NCBI GenBank assembly: GCA_035496935.1
Contig: DATJED010000003.1
Location: forward strand, 62,001 to 126,000
DNA length: 64,000 nt
From: Pseudopedobacter sp035496935
Lineage (GTDB): Bacteria > Bacteroidota > Bacteroidia > Sphingobacteriales > Sphingobacteriaceae
Direction: 5' to 3'
Part shown: piece by piece, positions 52,294 through 61,716 of the stretch
How positions within the stretch are numbered: position 1 is the first letter of the stretch
Layout of the letters: each line of letters starts with the position of its first letter
The notes under the pieces: model-generated
The model's database searches: none
Seen by the model: only the letters and a program-made list of their open reading frames with translations
Told to the model about the DNA's origin: nothing
Program-made: the position numbers and the translations under genes

Positions 52294-53706
52294 ATGAAAA
52301 CATTTAAACTAAATGTATCCTATAAAAAATTATTAGCAGACACCACCACGCCGGTGAGTATTTACCTCCGTTTACGCGATGTTTACCCTAACAGTTTGCT
52401 TTTAGAAAGCTCTGATTACCACAGCCGTGAAAACAGCATGAGCTACGTTTGCTGTGACCCTATAGCGGCAATAATTGTAAACAACGGTGTGTTAACAAAA
52501 ACATATCCTGATGAAAGTACCGAAACGTTACAGCCCGGAACTTTTAACCTTAGTGATGAAGTTTACAAATTCAGAAAAATTTTTGAAAGCAACGCCGATA
52601 CCAATTTAAAGTTTATTACCGATGGTTTGTTCGGTTATTTTACACACGAGGCGGTTGAGTTTTTTGAGGATATCAAGCTTAAAACTGATGAAAATAATGA
52701 GCGTGAGATTCCAACTTTTCAATACCATGTTTATCGATATATCATCGCAATAGACCATTTTAAAAATGAGCTCTACATCGTAAAAAACGAAACAGAGTTT
52801 GAAAAAGAACTGAACGGTTTAGAGAAAATCGAGTACCTGATCCAGAACAAAAACTTTCCAGAATACAAATTCAGTTTGCAGGGGGATGAAACGTCGAACT
52901 TAAAAGACGAGGAATTTATTACCTTGGTGGAAACCATGAAAAAGCACATTTTCCGTGGAGATGTTTTTCAGATTGTACCTTCCCGAGCTTTTCAAACCTC
53001 TTTTTTAGGAGATGAATTTAATGTTTATAGAGCTTTGCGTTCCATAAATCCATCGCCCTATTTATTTTATTTTGATTACGGAAGCTTTAAAATATTTGGT
53101 TCTTCGCCCGAAGCGCAATTAACAATTAAAAAAGGCGTAGCGGCCATTTATCCAATTGCCGGCACCTTCAAACGTTCGGGCAATGATATTCAGGACAAAC
53201 TGATTGCAGAAAAACTGGAAAACGACCCGAAGGAATCCGCAGAACATGTAATGTTGGTTGATTTGGCGAGGAACGATTTAAGCAGGCACTGTACCGAGGT
53301 TAAAGTGGAGGCGTATAAAGAAGTGCAGTTTTATTCGCATTTAATCCACTTGGTATCAAAAGTAAGCGGAACTTTAAAATCGGGTGTAAATCCATTTAAG
53401 ATTGTAGCGGATACTTTCCCGGCCGGTACGTTAAGTGGTGCGCCAAAATACAGGGCTATGGAACTGATAGATCAGTACGAGAAGGGAAAACGCAGTTTCT
53501 ACAGTGGCGCCATCGGTTTTATGGGCTTCAACGGTGATTTTAACCATGCAATTATGATTCGTTCTTTTTTGAGTAAAGCCAGCAAACTGCACTATCAGGC
53601 CGGAGCCGGAATTGTTGCTGATTCTGATCCAGCATCAGAACTAAATGAAGTTAACCATAAAATAGCAGCGCTAAGAAATGCGCTAAAACAGGCAGAGGAG
53701 ATTTAG
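52294..53706 (+). CDS. trpE: Anthranilate synthase component I
   Basis: It makes anthranilate from chorismate using ammonia from TrpG. The feedback-inhibition motif LLESS sits at 36-40. The chorismate-binding domain shows FRGDVFQIVPSRAF, PYLFYFDYGSFKIFGSSPEAQ, YPIAGTFKRSGND, DLARNDLSRHC and TFPAGTLSGAPKYRAME with GGAxGF-like SGAIGFMGF. The 470 residues match TrpE. The LLESS motif and the trp attenuator favour trpE over pabB. A 133-base gap with an inverted repeat precedes trpG. Confidence 0.95.
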   Translation: MKTFKLNVSYKKLLADTTTPVSIYLRLRDVYPNSLLLESSDYHSRENSMSYVCCDPIAAIIVNNGVLTKTYPDESTETLQPGTFNLSDEVYKFRKIFESNADTNLKFITDGLFGYFTHEAVEFFEDIKLKTDENNEREIPTFQYHVYRYIIAIDHFKNELYIVKNETEFEKELNGLEKIEYLIQNKNFPEYKFSLQGDETSNLKDEEFITLVETMKKHIFRGDVFQIVPSRAFQTSFLGDEFNVYRALRSINPSPYLFYFDYGSFKIFGSSPEAQLTIKKGVAAIYPIAGTFKRSGNDIQDKLIAEKLENDPKESAEHVMLVDLARNDLSRHCTEVKVEAYKEVQFYSHLIHLVSKVSGTLKSGVNPFKIVADTFPAGTLSGAPKYRAMELIDQYEKGKRSFYSGAIGFMGFNGDFNHAIMIRSFLSKASKLHYQAGAGIVADSDPASELNEVNHKIAALRNALKQAEEI

Positions 53707-53725
53707 TTTGTGAGCTAAAAGGTGG

Positions 53726-53810
53726 AAGGTTTAAGGCCCGAGGAAGTCCTAAACTTTTAAACTATGATATAAAATATTTAGGTTGAAAACGTGATAGTTG
53801 CTTAAACCTT
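53726..53810. repeat. Inverted repeat in the trpE-trpG gap
   Basis: AAGGTTTAAG (53726-53735) and CTTAAACCTT (53801-53810) are perfect 10-bp inverted arms about 65 bases apart in an otherwise unexplained intra-operon gap. Confidence 0.55.
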
Positions 53811-53839
53811 ACGCCATCAGCCCTAAACCATAAAAAAAC

Positions 53840-54406
53840 ATGAAAATACTAGTTATAGATAATTACGATTCTTTCACCTACAATTTGGTGCATCTGTTAA
53901 ACGAATTGGGTCACCAGGCCGAGGTTTGGAGAAACGATAAGTTTAAGATTGAGGATGTGGAAGCGTTTGATAAAATTTTGCTTTCTCCGGGACCAGGCAT
54001 TCCATCAGAAGCGGGTTTGCTTTTAGAAGTGATTAAAACTTACGCAAAAACCAAAAGTATTTTGGGTGTTTGTTTAGGTCAGCAAGCGATTGCCGAAGTT
54101 TTTGGTGGCGAGCTGTACAATCTGGAAAAACCGGTACATGGCAGTGCAACAAACATTGTGATAACCGACCCTCAAGAAATTGTTTTTAAAGGCTTGCAAA
54201 ACGGGTTTAAGATCGGCAGATATCATTCTTGGGCAGTAAAATCTGAAAACTTACCCAAAGAATTATTGGTAACCGCTACTGACGAAAAAGGAGTAATGAT
54301 GGCTTTGCGTCATCGCGATTTAGACGTTAGAGGCGTTCAGTTTCATCCAGAATCGGTACTGACAGAATACGGAAAAGAAATGATTGCGAATTGGCTTGAA
54401 AATTAG
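53840..54406 (+). CDS. trpG: Anthranilate synthase component II (glutamine amidotransferase)
   Basis: The glutaminase partner of TrpE. Class I amidotransferase signatures are the oxyanion strand LSPGPGIPSEAG, the nucleophile Cys78 in GVCLGQQAIAE, and His169/Glu171 in FHPESVLTEYG. The 188 residues show that it is not fused to trpD. It may also serve PabB, as is common. The following 126-base gap leads to trpC; no trpD is present. Confidence 0.93.
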   Translation: MKILVIDNYDSFTYNLVHLLNELGHQAEVWRNDKFKIEDVEAFDKILLSPGPGIPSEAGLLLEVIKTYAKTKSILGVCLGQQAIAEVFGGELYNLEKPVHGSATNIVITDPQEIVFKGLQNGFKIGRYHSWAVKSENLPKELLVTATDEKGVMMALRHRDLDVRGVQFHPESVLTEYGKEMIANWLEN

Positions 54407-54407
54407 C

Positions 54408-54530
54408 TTAAGGCTGAACGCCGAATGCAAAAAGCCTGTGTGGAATTGAATGCAATTCCATTTTAAAGAAAGATTATTGTTAAGATTTACTAGCGCTTTA
54501 AGCCTTTTGCTTTAAGCCTTCAGCTTAAAA
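54408..54530. repeat. Repeat-bounded trpG-trpC gap where trpD is usually found
   Basis: GCTTTAAGCCTT occurs twice in tandem (54495-54506, 54509-54520), followed by CAGCTTAA. The left border TTAAGGCTGAACGCC is an imperfect inverse of GCCTTCAGCTTAA on the right. No coding frame. Confidence 0.5.
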
Positions 54531-54532
54531 AA

Positions 54533-55315
54533 ATGAACATCTTAGATAAAATAGTAGCTCGTAAAAAAGAAGAAGTAGCCTCGGCAAAAACAAAAACTAG
54601 CTTAAAAGAATTGGAAATTTTTCCGGCTTTTTCGAGAGATACCTATAGTTTAAAAACGTTTTTGACTGATCCCAACAAATCGGGAATTATTGCAGAATTC
54701 AAAAGAAAGTCGCCATCAAAAGGGGTGATAAATGATAAGGTAACGGTAGAAGAAGTTACTACAGGTTACGCACAAGCTGGCGCTTCGGCATTATCTGTTT
54801 TAACAGACCATGATTTTTTTATGGGCCATGAAGACGATTTAATTGCCGCCCGCAAAATAAATGAAATTCCGATTTTAAGAAAGGATTTTATGGTAGATGA
54901 ATACCAGATCATCGAGGCAAAAGCCATTGGTGCCGATATTGTTTTATTGATTGCCGCATGTTTAACACCTGATGAACTTTTAAACTTCGCAAAACTTGCT
55001 AAATCTTTAGGATTAAGCACTTTGCTGGAAGTGCATAACCGCGAGGAGTTGGACAAAAGTTTAAATGCTTATATAGATGTAGTTGGCGTAAACAACAGAA
55101 ATTTGAAAGATTTTACGGTAAGCATCGAAACGTCTTTGGCTTTGTCAGAAGTAATCCCATCCGAATTTTTAAAAATATCCGAAAGTGCAATTAGCAATCC
55201 TGAAACCATCAAAATATTAAAGAAAGCAGGTTTCAACGGGTTTTTAATTGGCGAAAACTTTATGCGTACCGCAAACCCGGGTTTAGCTATGGCTGAATTT
55301 GTGAAGCAGATTTAG
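54533..55315 (+). CDS. trpC: Indole-3-glycerol phosphate synthase
   Basis: A TIM-barrel enzyme that closes the indole ring of CdRP. Recognisable blocks are ILDKIVARKKEEVA, the catalytic Lys region IIAEFKRKSPSKG, LSVLTDHDFFMGHEDDL, ILRKDFMVDEYQI, GADIVLLIAACL, DVVGVNNRNLKDF, and the phosphate site GFLIGENFMR. The 260 residues are normal and mono-functional (no TrpF fusion). It is the last trp gene here; trpF, trpB and trpA do not follow, and the LacI regulator of the next PUL converges on it. Confidence 0.94.
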   Translation: MNILDKIVARKKEEVASAKTKTSLKELEIFPAFSRDTYSLKTFLTDPNKSGIIAEFKRKSPSKGVINDKVTVEEVTTGYAQAGASALSVLTDHDFFMGHEDDLIAARKINEIPILRKDFMVDEYQIIEAKAIGADIVLLIAACLTPDELLNFAKLAKSLGLSTLLEVHNREELDKSLNAYIDVVGVNNRNLKDFTVSIETSLALSEVIPSEFLKISESAISNPETIKILKKAGFNGFLIGENFMRTANPGLAMAEFVKQI

Positions 55316-55429
55316 ACTACACACCTCATGTCAACGGAAGAAACATCTCAGAGCAAGGTTTAGTTATGCAATAATAAACTACATAACACCTATTTTTGTG
55401 AAATCTCTCGTACTGCGACTGATGTAGCT

Positions 55430-56437
55430 TTAATTATTGGTGGGGCTAAATGTGGTATTCAATATTCGAGTTTCAAATTCCTCAACCGGATATTTTGCCT
55501 CGATAAGACTAATCAACATCTCGGTAGCAATTCTGCCCATTTCAAAAGCAGGTTGCCTTACGCATGATAATGATGGGCTAAAAAGTTCTACTACGTCAGA
55601 ATTACTAAATCCGGCTACTAAAATATTTTCGGTACCATGTTTTTTTAACGCAGACAAACAGCCCATACTTAGTCTATCACTTGCTACAAAAATAGCGTCG
55701 GGTTTATCGGGCAAGTCTAATAAGGAAACTACTGCTTGTTCTACTTCATCTTGCTGGCTTCCGCCATGTTGGCAATACCTGATGTACTCGTTTTTTAGCG
55801 GGAGATTGTATTTAGTTAGGGCTTCTTCATAGCCAATCTTTCGCTGGGCGGTAATAGATAGTTGCTCGGCATTGGCTAAATGCGCAATTTTTTTACATCC
55901 TTTTTTAATCAGATATTCTGTAGCATCAAAAGCGCCCTGTCTGTTATTGCTGGTTACTTTGTGCGTTTCCATACTTTCCAAAATCCTATCAAAAAATACA
56001 ATTGGCAAACCTTGGTTGTGCAGTTTCTCAATATGCTCGTAGTTTTTAGTTTCGGCAGCTAAAGATATGATTATGCCGTCAACAGATCGGTTGGCCAAAT
56101 GCTCGATGTTGGTCACTTCTCTCTCGTACTGATCATGGCTTTGCGAAATGATAACGTGGTAACCTTTGTTGTATGCAATTGATTCGATACCGTCTATAGC
56201 TTGAGAAAAGAACACGTTCGCCACTTCACATACTACAATTCCGATAGAATAACTCCGTCTTTCTTTTAAACTTAGGGCAATAGGGTTTCTTTTGAAGTTA
56301 ATTCTTTCGGCATAATCCAAAACCAATCTTTTTGTGTCATCGCTGATTTCATAACCTCCGCGTAATGCTCTGGAAACGGTCGACGTGGATAAATTGAGGG
56401 CCTTGGCTATATCCTTTATTGTAACTGGCTTAAACAT
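55430..56437 (-). CDS. LacI-family transcriptional regulator of the pectin-type PUL
   Basis: The N-terminal LacI HTH is VTIKDIAKALNLSTSTVSRALRG with hinge-helix residues before RRSYSIGIVV. A periplasmic-binding-protein-like effector domain (about 62-335) follows (NVFFSQAIDGIESIAYNKGYHVI, DGIIISLAAE, PDAIFVASDRLSMGCL). The 335 residues are standard. It is divergent from susC, and a LacI-like palindrome lies 91 bases upstream of its start. It probably represses the susC operon until a sugar effector binds; autoregulation is likely but unproven. Confidence 0.9.
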   Translation of the reverse strand: MFKPVTIKDIAKALNLSTSTVSRALRGGYEISDDTKRLVLDYAERINFKRNPIALSLKERRSYSIGIVVCEVANVFFSQAIDGIESIAYNKGYHVIISQSHDQYEREVTNIEHLANRSVDGIIISLAAETKNYEHIEKLHNQGLPIVFFDRILESMETHKVTSNNRQGAFDATEYLIKKGCKKIAHLANAEQLSITAQRKIGYEEALTKYNLPLKNEYIRYCQHGGSQQDEVEQAVVSLLDLPDKPDAIFVASDRLSMGCLSALKKHGTENILVAGFSNSDVVELFSPSLSCVRQPAFEMGRIATEMLISLIEAKYPVEEFETRILNTTFSPTNN

Positions 56438-56527
56438 ATTTTAATAATCGGTCCAATAGGTGCATTGCTAAATTAAGTATTTTAAAGTACAATTTGTGGT
56501 TAATGTTTAATTTTTAAGATACGATAA

Positions 56528-56541
56528 CGTTGCCGGCAACG
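56528..56541. promoter_or_regulatory. Candidate LacI operator
   Basis: CGTTGCCGGCAACG is a perfect 14-base palindrome with the central CG-type symmetry of LacI-family operators. It is GC-rich in AT-rich DNA and centrally placed between the divergent regulator and susC. Confidence 0.6.
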
Positions 56542-56723
56542 ATTGCACAGTTATTTAGCGCTAAAGGTTTTTTTTTAGTTTTTAAAGTGCCTATAATTGC
56601 TTGAACCAATTACATAAATCGCAAAAAATCCTTTTGATTACTTTACAAATTATGCCCTTTGGAAAAGTTTATTGATTGGATTTTTACGGTTTAAATTTTT
56701 TAAAATCAATTTTTTTTAAGACT

Positions 56724-59700
56724 ATGACAAAAAAAATTCTACTGTTTCTGACGTTTGTAAATTTCAGTTTTGGGATTGCACTTGCGCAAGAAAGAGTTAT
56801 TACCGGAAAGGTAACGGATGCTAACGAAACTTTGATCGGAGTTTCAGTCTCAATCTTAGGTACTAACAGCGGGACATTGACCGACGTTAGCGGTGCCTAC
56901 AGTATTAAGGCAAAAACCGGACAAACCTTAGTTTTTTCTTATTTAGGTTATAAACCCAAACAGGTAAAGATTGCTGACCAAAAAACAATTAACGTTTCTT
57001 TGGAATCAGACGCAGTAATGCTTAACGAGGTGGTAGCCATTGGTTATGGAACTGTTAGAAAAAAAGATTTAACAGGTGCTGTTGCTTCTGTAAGTGCAGA
57101 TGTTATAGCGGCGCAGCCGGTTTCCTCGGCTATTCAAGCAATTCAAGGTAGGGTTTCGGGAGTTAACATAAGTAGCACCGAGGGATCGCCCGACGCTGAA
57201 CTTACCGTTAGGGTAAGGGGCGGTGGATCTATTACTGGTGATAATTCTCCACTTTACATCGTAGATGGCTTTCCAGTAGCTTCGATTACAGATATTGCTC
57301 CACAGGACATTGAGTCTATCGATATTTTGAAAGATGCGTCTTCCACTGCGATATATGGATCGAGAGGTGCTAACGGGGTGATTTTAGTGACTACCAAATC
57401 TGGTAAAAATGGTAAAACCGCAATTAGCGTCAACACTTTCGGGGGAATAAGAGAGATTGCTAAAACACTTGATCTTATTAGTCCGCTTGATTATGTGAAT
57501 TGGCAGTATGAACGTTCGCTTTTAGCTAATAAACCAGAACAGTATACGCAATATTTTGGTAACTATCAGGATATTGATCTGTACGCCAACATTCCAACTA
57601 ATGACTGGCAAAATATTGTCTTTGGACGAACAGGAACCACCATTAATCAGAACGTGAGTATTACCGGTGGCAGTGAAAAAACTAAATATAGTTTAAGCCA
57701 TTCTTTTGTTAAAGACAAAGCTATTATGTTGAGTTCGGGCTACCAAAGACAAAATTTGAACTTTAAAATCAATCATAAACTTTATGATAAGCTGACGCTC
57801 GACTTTGGATTTAGATATGCTGATGCAGAAACAGAAGGTGGTGGCGCTAATGAGCAAAACGAAAAGTCATCTGCTGATTCCAGATTGAAATACGCAGTTA
57901 TTTATCCTTCGTTCCCGGTTGGTAATTTAACCCAAGAAGACGATACTGATCCGGATTTTAATCTTTATAACCCGGTTCGCTCTGTTTACGATAACGACCA
58001 GTTTATTAAAAGAAAAACTTATAATTTAAGTGGCGCACTAACTTATCAAATCCTAAAAAATTTGAAATTCCGCTCGGATATAGGATATGATTCATATAAA
58101 AACGATCAAGACCGTTTTTACGGGGTTACCACCTATGCTTCTAGTATAGCTACTCCTGCTGAAGCGGCCGGTTATCCGTTAATTAATTTTACAAATACAA
58201 CCAGAGATATCATCAGAAACACCAATACTTTAAATTATGATTTTAAGGGACTGATTAACAAAGATCACAATCTTACAGCTTTATTAGGACATGAGTATAT
58301 TGTAACCAGACAGAGCGTAGCTACAGTTGGGGCTTTAGGTTTTCCTAAATCTTTCACATTGGATGATGCCAGATATCTATCTGGTCAAGCTAAATTTACC
58401 ACAGCTAACGATGTGTATAGCCCTAATGATATTTTATTGTCTTTCTTTGGTCGAGCAAATTATGACTACAAAGGAAAGTACTTACTAAGTGCTACTTTTA
58501 GAGCAGATGGATCATCTAAATTTTTAGGGAACAACCGTTGGGGATATTTCCCGTCTATATCTGGCGCATGGAGAATCTCAGGTGAAAGTTTTATGGATAA
58601 CACCAAAGATTGGTTAGATGATTTAAAATTAAGAGCAAGTTACGGTACTGCCGGAAACAATAATATCCCAAGTGGACAAACGGCTCAATTATTGGTTCCT
58701 AGTAACGGTACGGTTTATACCAATGGCTATAATTCTTATTTGGCAAACTCTAAAACGCAAGCTAACCCTAACTTAAAATGGGAAACAACTATTACTAAAA
58801 ATGTTGGTTTGGATTTCTCATTGTTGAATTCTAAAATTACAGGTACAGCCGAGGCCTATTTAAACAAAACGAAGGATTTGCTGATTTTATTTCCAGTTGC
58901 CGGGTCTGGTTATGATAACCAATACAGAAACTTAGGCGAAACCCAAAACAAAGGGTTAGAGTTTTCTTTAAATTGGAATGCAATCAGGAAAACCGATTTT
59001 GATCTGAACTTTAACGCCAATATTAGCTTTAATAGAAACCGGGTAAACTCACTTGGGGGGTTAGCAAATTATTCAGCAGCCTCTGGTTGGGCTAGTACCG
59101 AGATTAATGCAGATTATTTGGTTTACGAAGGTGCGGCGATAGGACAGATTTACGGCTACGTGAGCGACGGACGTTATGAAGTTTCAGATTTCACCGGATT
59201 TGACGGAACGAAATGGACCCTAAAACCCGGCGTAGCGGATGCAAGCGGTATAGTGGGAACTTTAAGACCAGGTACAATGAAATTGAAAAACCTGGTTGAC
59301 GACCCGGATGTGCCAGCAGATGATAACAAAATTACCGCTTCAGATAGAAGAGTTATCGGGAATGCCTCTCCGTTAAACACCGGTGGTTTCTCCGTCAGTT
59401 CTCGGGTTTACAACTTTGATTTCGGCGTGTATTTTAACTGGAGCTTCGGCAACGACATTTACAACGCTAACAAAATCGAGTATACATCAACCAGTAAATA
59501 CAATTCAAGAAACATGATTGATGTAATGGGGGCTGGTAATAGATGGACAAATTTAAAAGCAGACGGAACAATTAGCAATGACGCAGCAGAGCTAGAAGCG
59601 ATGAATGCGAACACAACCCTTTGGTCTCCGTATATGAAATCTTACACATTAACCGATTGGGCGGTGGAAGACGGTTCATTCCTAAGATTGGGTTCTGCAA

Positions 59701-59918
59701 CCGTTGGTTACACTTTGCCTAAGTCAATCTCTAATAAAATTAAAATGAAAACCATAAGGGTTTATGCGTCCGGTTACAATTTGCTTGTGTTCACAAATTA
59801 TTCAGGCTATGATCCAGAAGTTTCTACTCGCCGTAAGTCACCACTTACGCCTGGTGTAGATTATTCTGCTTATCCAAAAAGCAGAACATACGTGTTAGGC
59901 TTAAACGTAAACTTCTAA
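56724..59918 (+). CDS. SusC/RagA-family TonB-linked outer-membrane transporter (pectin-type PUL)
   Basis: I start it at ATG 56724 (MTKKILLFLTF), which gives a signal peptide cleaved after ALAQ; the longer frame begins with a TTG. After a carboxypeptidase-D-like domain (VITGKVTDANETLIGVSV) come the TonB-box region (NEVVAIGYGTVRKKDLTGAVASV), the plug (RVRGGGSITGDNSPLYIVDGFPV, IDILKDASSTAIYGSRGANGVILVTTKSG), and a long barrel ending YVLGLNVNF. The 1064 residues are typical. It would import oligogalacturonide-type products together with the SusD 19 bases downstream. Confidence 0.93.
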   Translation: MTKKILLFLTFVNFSFGIALAQERVITGKVTDANETLIGVSVSILGTNSGTLTDVSGAYSIKAKTGQTLVFSYLGYKPKQVKIADQKTINVSLESDAVMLNEVVAIGYGTVRKKDLTGAVASVSADVIAAQPVSSAIQAIQGRVSGVNISSTEGSPDAELTVRVRGGGSITGDNSPLYIVDGFPVASITDIAPQDIESIDILKDASSTAIYGSRGANGVILVTTKSGKNGKTAISVNTFGGIREIAKTLDLISPLDYVNWQYERSLLANKPEQYTQYFGNYQDIDLYANIPTNDWQNIVFGRTGTTINQNVSITGGSEKTKYSLSHSFVKDKAIMLSSGYQRQNLNFKINHKLYDKLTLDFGFRYADAETEGGGANEQNEKSSADSRLKYAVIYPSFPVGNLTQEDDTDPDFNLYNPVRSVYDNDQFIKRKTYNLSGALTYQILKNLKFRSDIGYDSYKNDQDRFYGVTTYASSIATPAEAAGYPLINFTNTTRDIIRNTNTLNYDFKGLINKDHNLTALLGHEYIVTRQSVATVGALGFPKSFTLDDARYLSGQAKFTTANDVYSPNDILLSFFGRANYDYKGKYLLSATFRADGSSKFLGNNRWGYFPSISGAWRISGESFMDNTKDWLDDLKLRASYGTAGNNNIPSGQTAQLLVPSNGTVYTNGYNSYLANSKTQANPNLKWETTITKNVGLDFSLLNSKITGTAEAYLNKTKDLLILFPVAGSGYDNQYRNLGETQNKGLEFSLNWNAIRKTDFDLNFNANISFNRNRVNSLGGLANYSAASGWASTEINADYLVYEGAAIGQIYGYVSDGRYEVSDFTGFDGTKWTLKPGVADASGIVGTLRPGTMKLKNLVDDPDVPADDNKITASDRRVIGNASPLNTGGFSVSSRVYNFDFGVYFNWSFGNDIYNANKIEYTSTSKYNSRNMIDVMGAGNRWTNLKADGTISNDAAELEAMNANTTLWSPYMKSYTLTDWAVEDGSFLRLGSATVGYTLPKSISNKIKMKTIRVYASGYNLLVFTNYSGYDPEVSTRRKSPLTPGVDYSAYPKSRTYVLGLNVNF

Positions 59919-59937
59919 TTTAAAATTGATTAAAGAG

Positions 59938-61704
59938 ATGAAAAATATTTTTTATACACTATTAGTATTAGCAAGTGTTAATCTAATTGTCGGATGTAAA
60001 AATACATTCGATGCTCCAAATAAGTCGGCCTTAGACCCTGCTGTTGTGTTCTCAACACCTGAATATGCCGAAGCCGCGTTGCCAGGTGTTTTGCAGTCTT
60101 TTGGCGAAACCAATTCTTACCGTGGGCGATATATAGTTTACTACGGCTTAAACACTGATGCAGAGGTCAATTTAAGTTTAAAAGACCCAACGGCAGATAA
60201 ATCTAAGCTGAGCAACTATACTACTACAGAAGATAACTCTATAATGAATAGTGATAATAACGTTTGGGCGAAAAGTTACGAAGGTATTGAACGCGCTAAC
60301 GTTGCTATTGATGGGCTACGGAAATACGGAAACGTACAAAGTAAGCCGGTTATGGCACAGCTGTTAGGAGAGTTTCTTACCATAAGAGCGGTTTTATACC
60401 TTGATTTAGTTAAAGCATGGGGCAATTTGCCGGCGAGGTTTGAGCCAGCTACGGAAGCTACTCAATACGTACCGCGTAGTGATCAAGATGTAATCTATAA
60501 GCAACTATTGGCTGATTTAGATGAAGCAGCGGGTTTATTGCCATGGCCAAACGAAACAGTCACTACAAGCAGTGTTGAACGTGTGAATAAAGCTTTTGCA
60601 AAAGGGTTAAGAGCCAGAGTTGCCTTATATGCGGGCGGTTTTGCCAAGCACCTAGATGGACAAACCCGCTTAAGCAACGATCCGGATCTTTCTCGTGAGA
60701 AAATGTACACCATTGCAAAAGATGAATGCTTGGATATTATTGAGAGTAAAACACTAACACTGCCTTCTTTTGAGCAAACATTCAGAACATTCAATGAAGA
60801 AACCGGTAAAGCGGGTTTAGAATCTATGTGGGAAATTCCTTTTGCAGATGGTAGAGGCCGTGTGATTTTTGATATGGGCGTAAAGCATACCACAACCGAC
60901 AAATACACCGACCAGCCTAGGGGAGGAACAAATGGTGTTAACCCTTTGATGTATTTTGAATATGACAAAGATGATGTGAGAAGAGATGTTACAGCCGTAC
61001 CTTATGAGTGGACAGCCGGTGTACAAACACCGGTAATTGGCAAGTTTTATTTTGGAAAATACCGTTACGAGTGGATGAAACGTAAAGTAGTTTCTCCTGA
61101 TGACGGATTAAACTGGCTTTACATGAGATATGCTGATATCTATCTAATGGCCGCAGAGGCAATTAACGAGTTACAGACACCAACCGACGCTGCGCCGTAT
61201 TTAAAGAAAATTCTCGATAGAGCATTTCCGAATAATTCAAGTAAGGTTACGACGTACATGACGGAGGCAACTAAAAACTATGATAGTTTCTTCAATGCAA
61301 TTGTGGATCAAAGAGGCCTCGAATTTTGTGGGGAGATGTTAAGAAAAGCCGATTTAATCCGGTGGAACTGGCTAGGCAAAAAAATTGCTGATGCTAAAAT
61401 AAAGCTTGAACAATTGGATAAGCGTGAGGGAAAATATGCGGCCCTTCCTGAAAATATATACTGGAAAACGCTTTCCGATGGAGAAACTGTACAGATTTAT
61501 GGATTAAACCTAGGCGATACAGATGCTGCCGGAGCCACCGGAGGATATACTCAAAGTAAAAAATGGACTCTCTCATCTAGTAGCGATCAGATTACCTATT
61601 GGGATGCACTCTCTCTAGCAGATCCAAACTCGCAACCGGTATGGCCAATTTGGAGGTATTTCATTGAAAACTCCAACAATTCGCTTAACAATAACAACTT
61701 TTAA
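59938..61704 (+). CDS. SusD/RagB-family glycan-binding lipoprotein (pectin-type PUL)
   Basis: I start it at ATG 59938 (MKNIFYTLL), with a lipoprotein signal ending LIVGCKN. The helical repeats (VLYLDLVKAWGNLPARF, KAFAKGLRARVALYAGGF) and C-terminal parts (RYADIYLMAAEAINEL, GLEFCGEMLRKADLIRWNW, SQPVWPIWRYFIENSN) fit SusD_RagB. The length is 588 residues. It is the glycan-capturing lid for the preceding SusC and is followed after 12 bases by the DUF4957/DUF5123-like gene. Confidence 0.92.
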   Translation: MKNIFYTLLVLASVNLIVGCKNTFDAPNKSALDPAVVFSTPEYAEAALPGVLQSFGETNSYRGRYIVYYGLNTDAEVNLSLKDPTADKSKLSNYTTTEDNSIMNSDNNVWAKSYEGIERANVAIDGLRKYGNVQSKPVMAQLLGEFLTIRAVLYLDLVKAWGNLPARFEPATEATQYVPRSDQDVIYKQLLADLDEAAGLLPWPNETVTTSSVERVNKAFAKGLRARVALYAGGFAKHLDGQTRLSNDPDLSREKMYTIAKDECLDIIESKTLTLPSFEQTFRTFNEETGKAGLESMWEIPFADGRGRVIFDMGVKHTTTDKYTDQPRGGTNGVNPLMYFEYDKDDVRRDVTAVPYEWTAGVQTPVIGKFYFGKYRYEWMKRKVVSPDDGLNWLYMRYADIYLMAAEAINELQTPTDAAPYLKKILDRAFPNNSSKVTTYMTEATKNYDSFFNAIVDQRGLEFCGEMLRKADLIRWNWLGKKIADAKIKLEQLDKREGKYAALPENIYWKTLSDGETVQIYGLNLGDTDAAGATGGYTQSKKWTLSSSSDQITYWDALSLADPNSQPVWPIWRYFIENSNNSLNNNNF

Positions 61705-61716
61705 TTTTCAAAAATT

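Noticed and set aside
55316..55429. Possible remnant gene between trpC and the LacI gene
   Set aside because: Only an 11-codon frame is present and nothing resembles trpF or an IS end; left as unexplained sequence.
60495..60968. 157-codon frame antisense to susD
   Set aside because: Ser/Pro/Val-rich shadow of susD, a typical complement-strand artefact.
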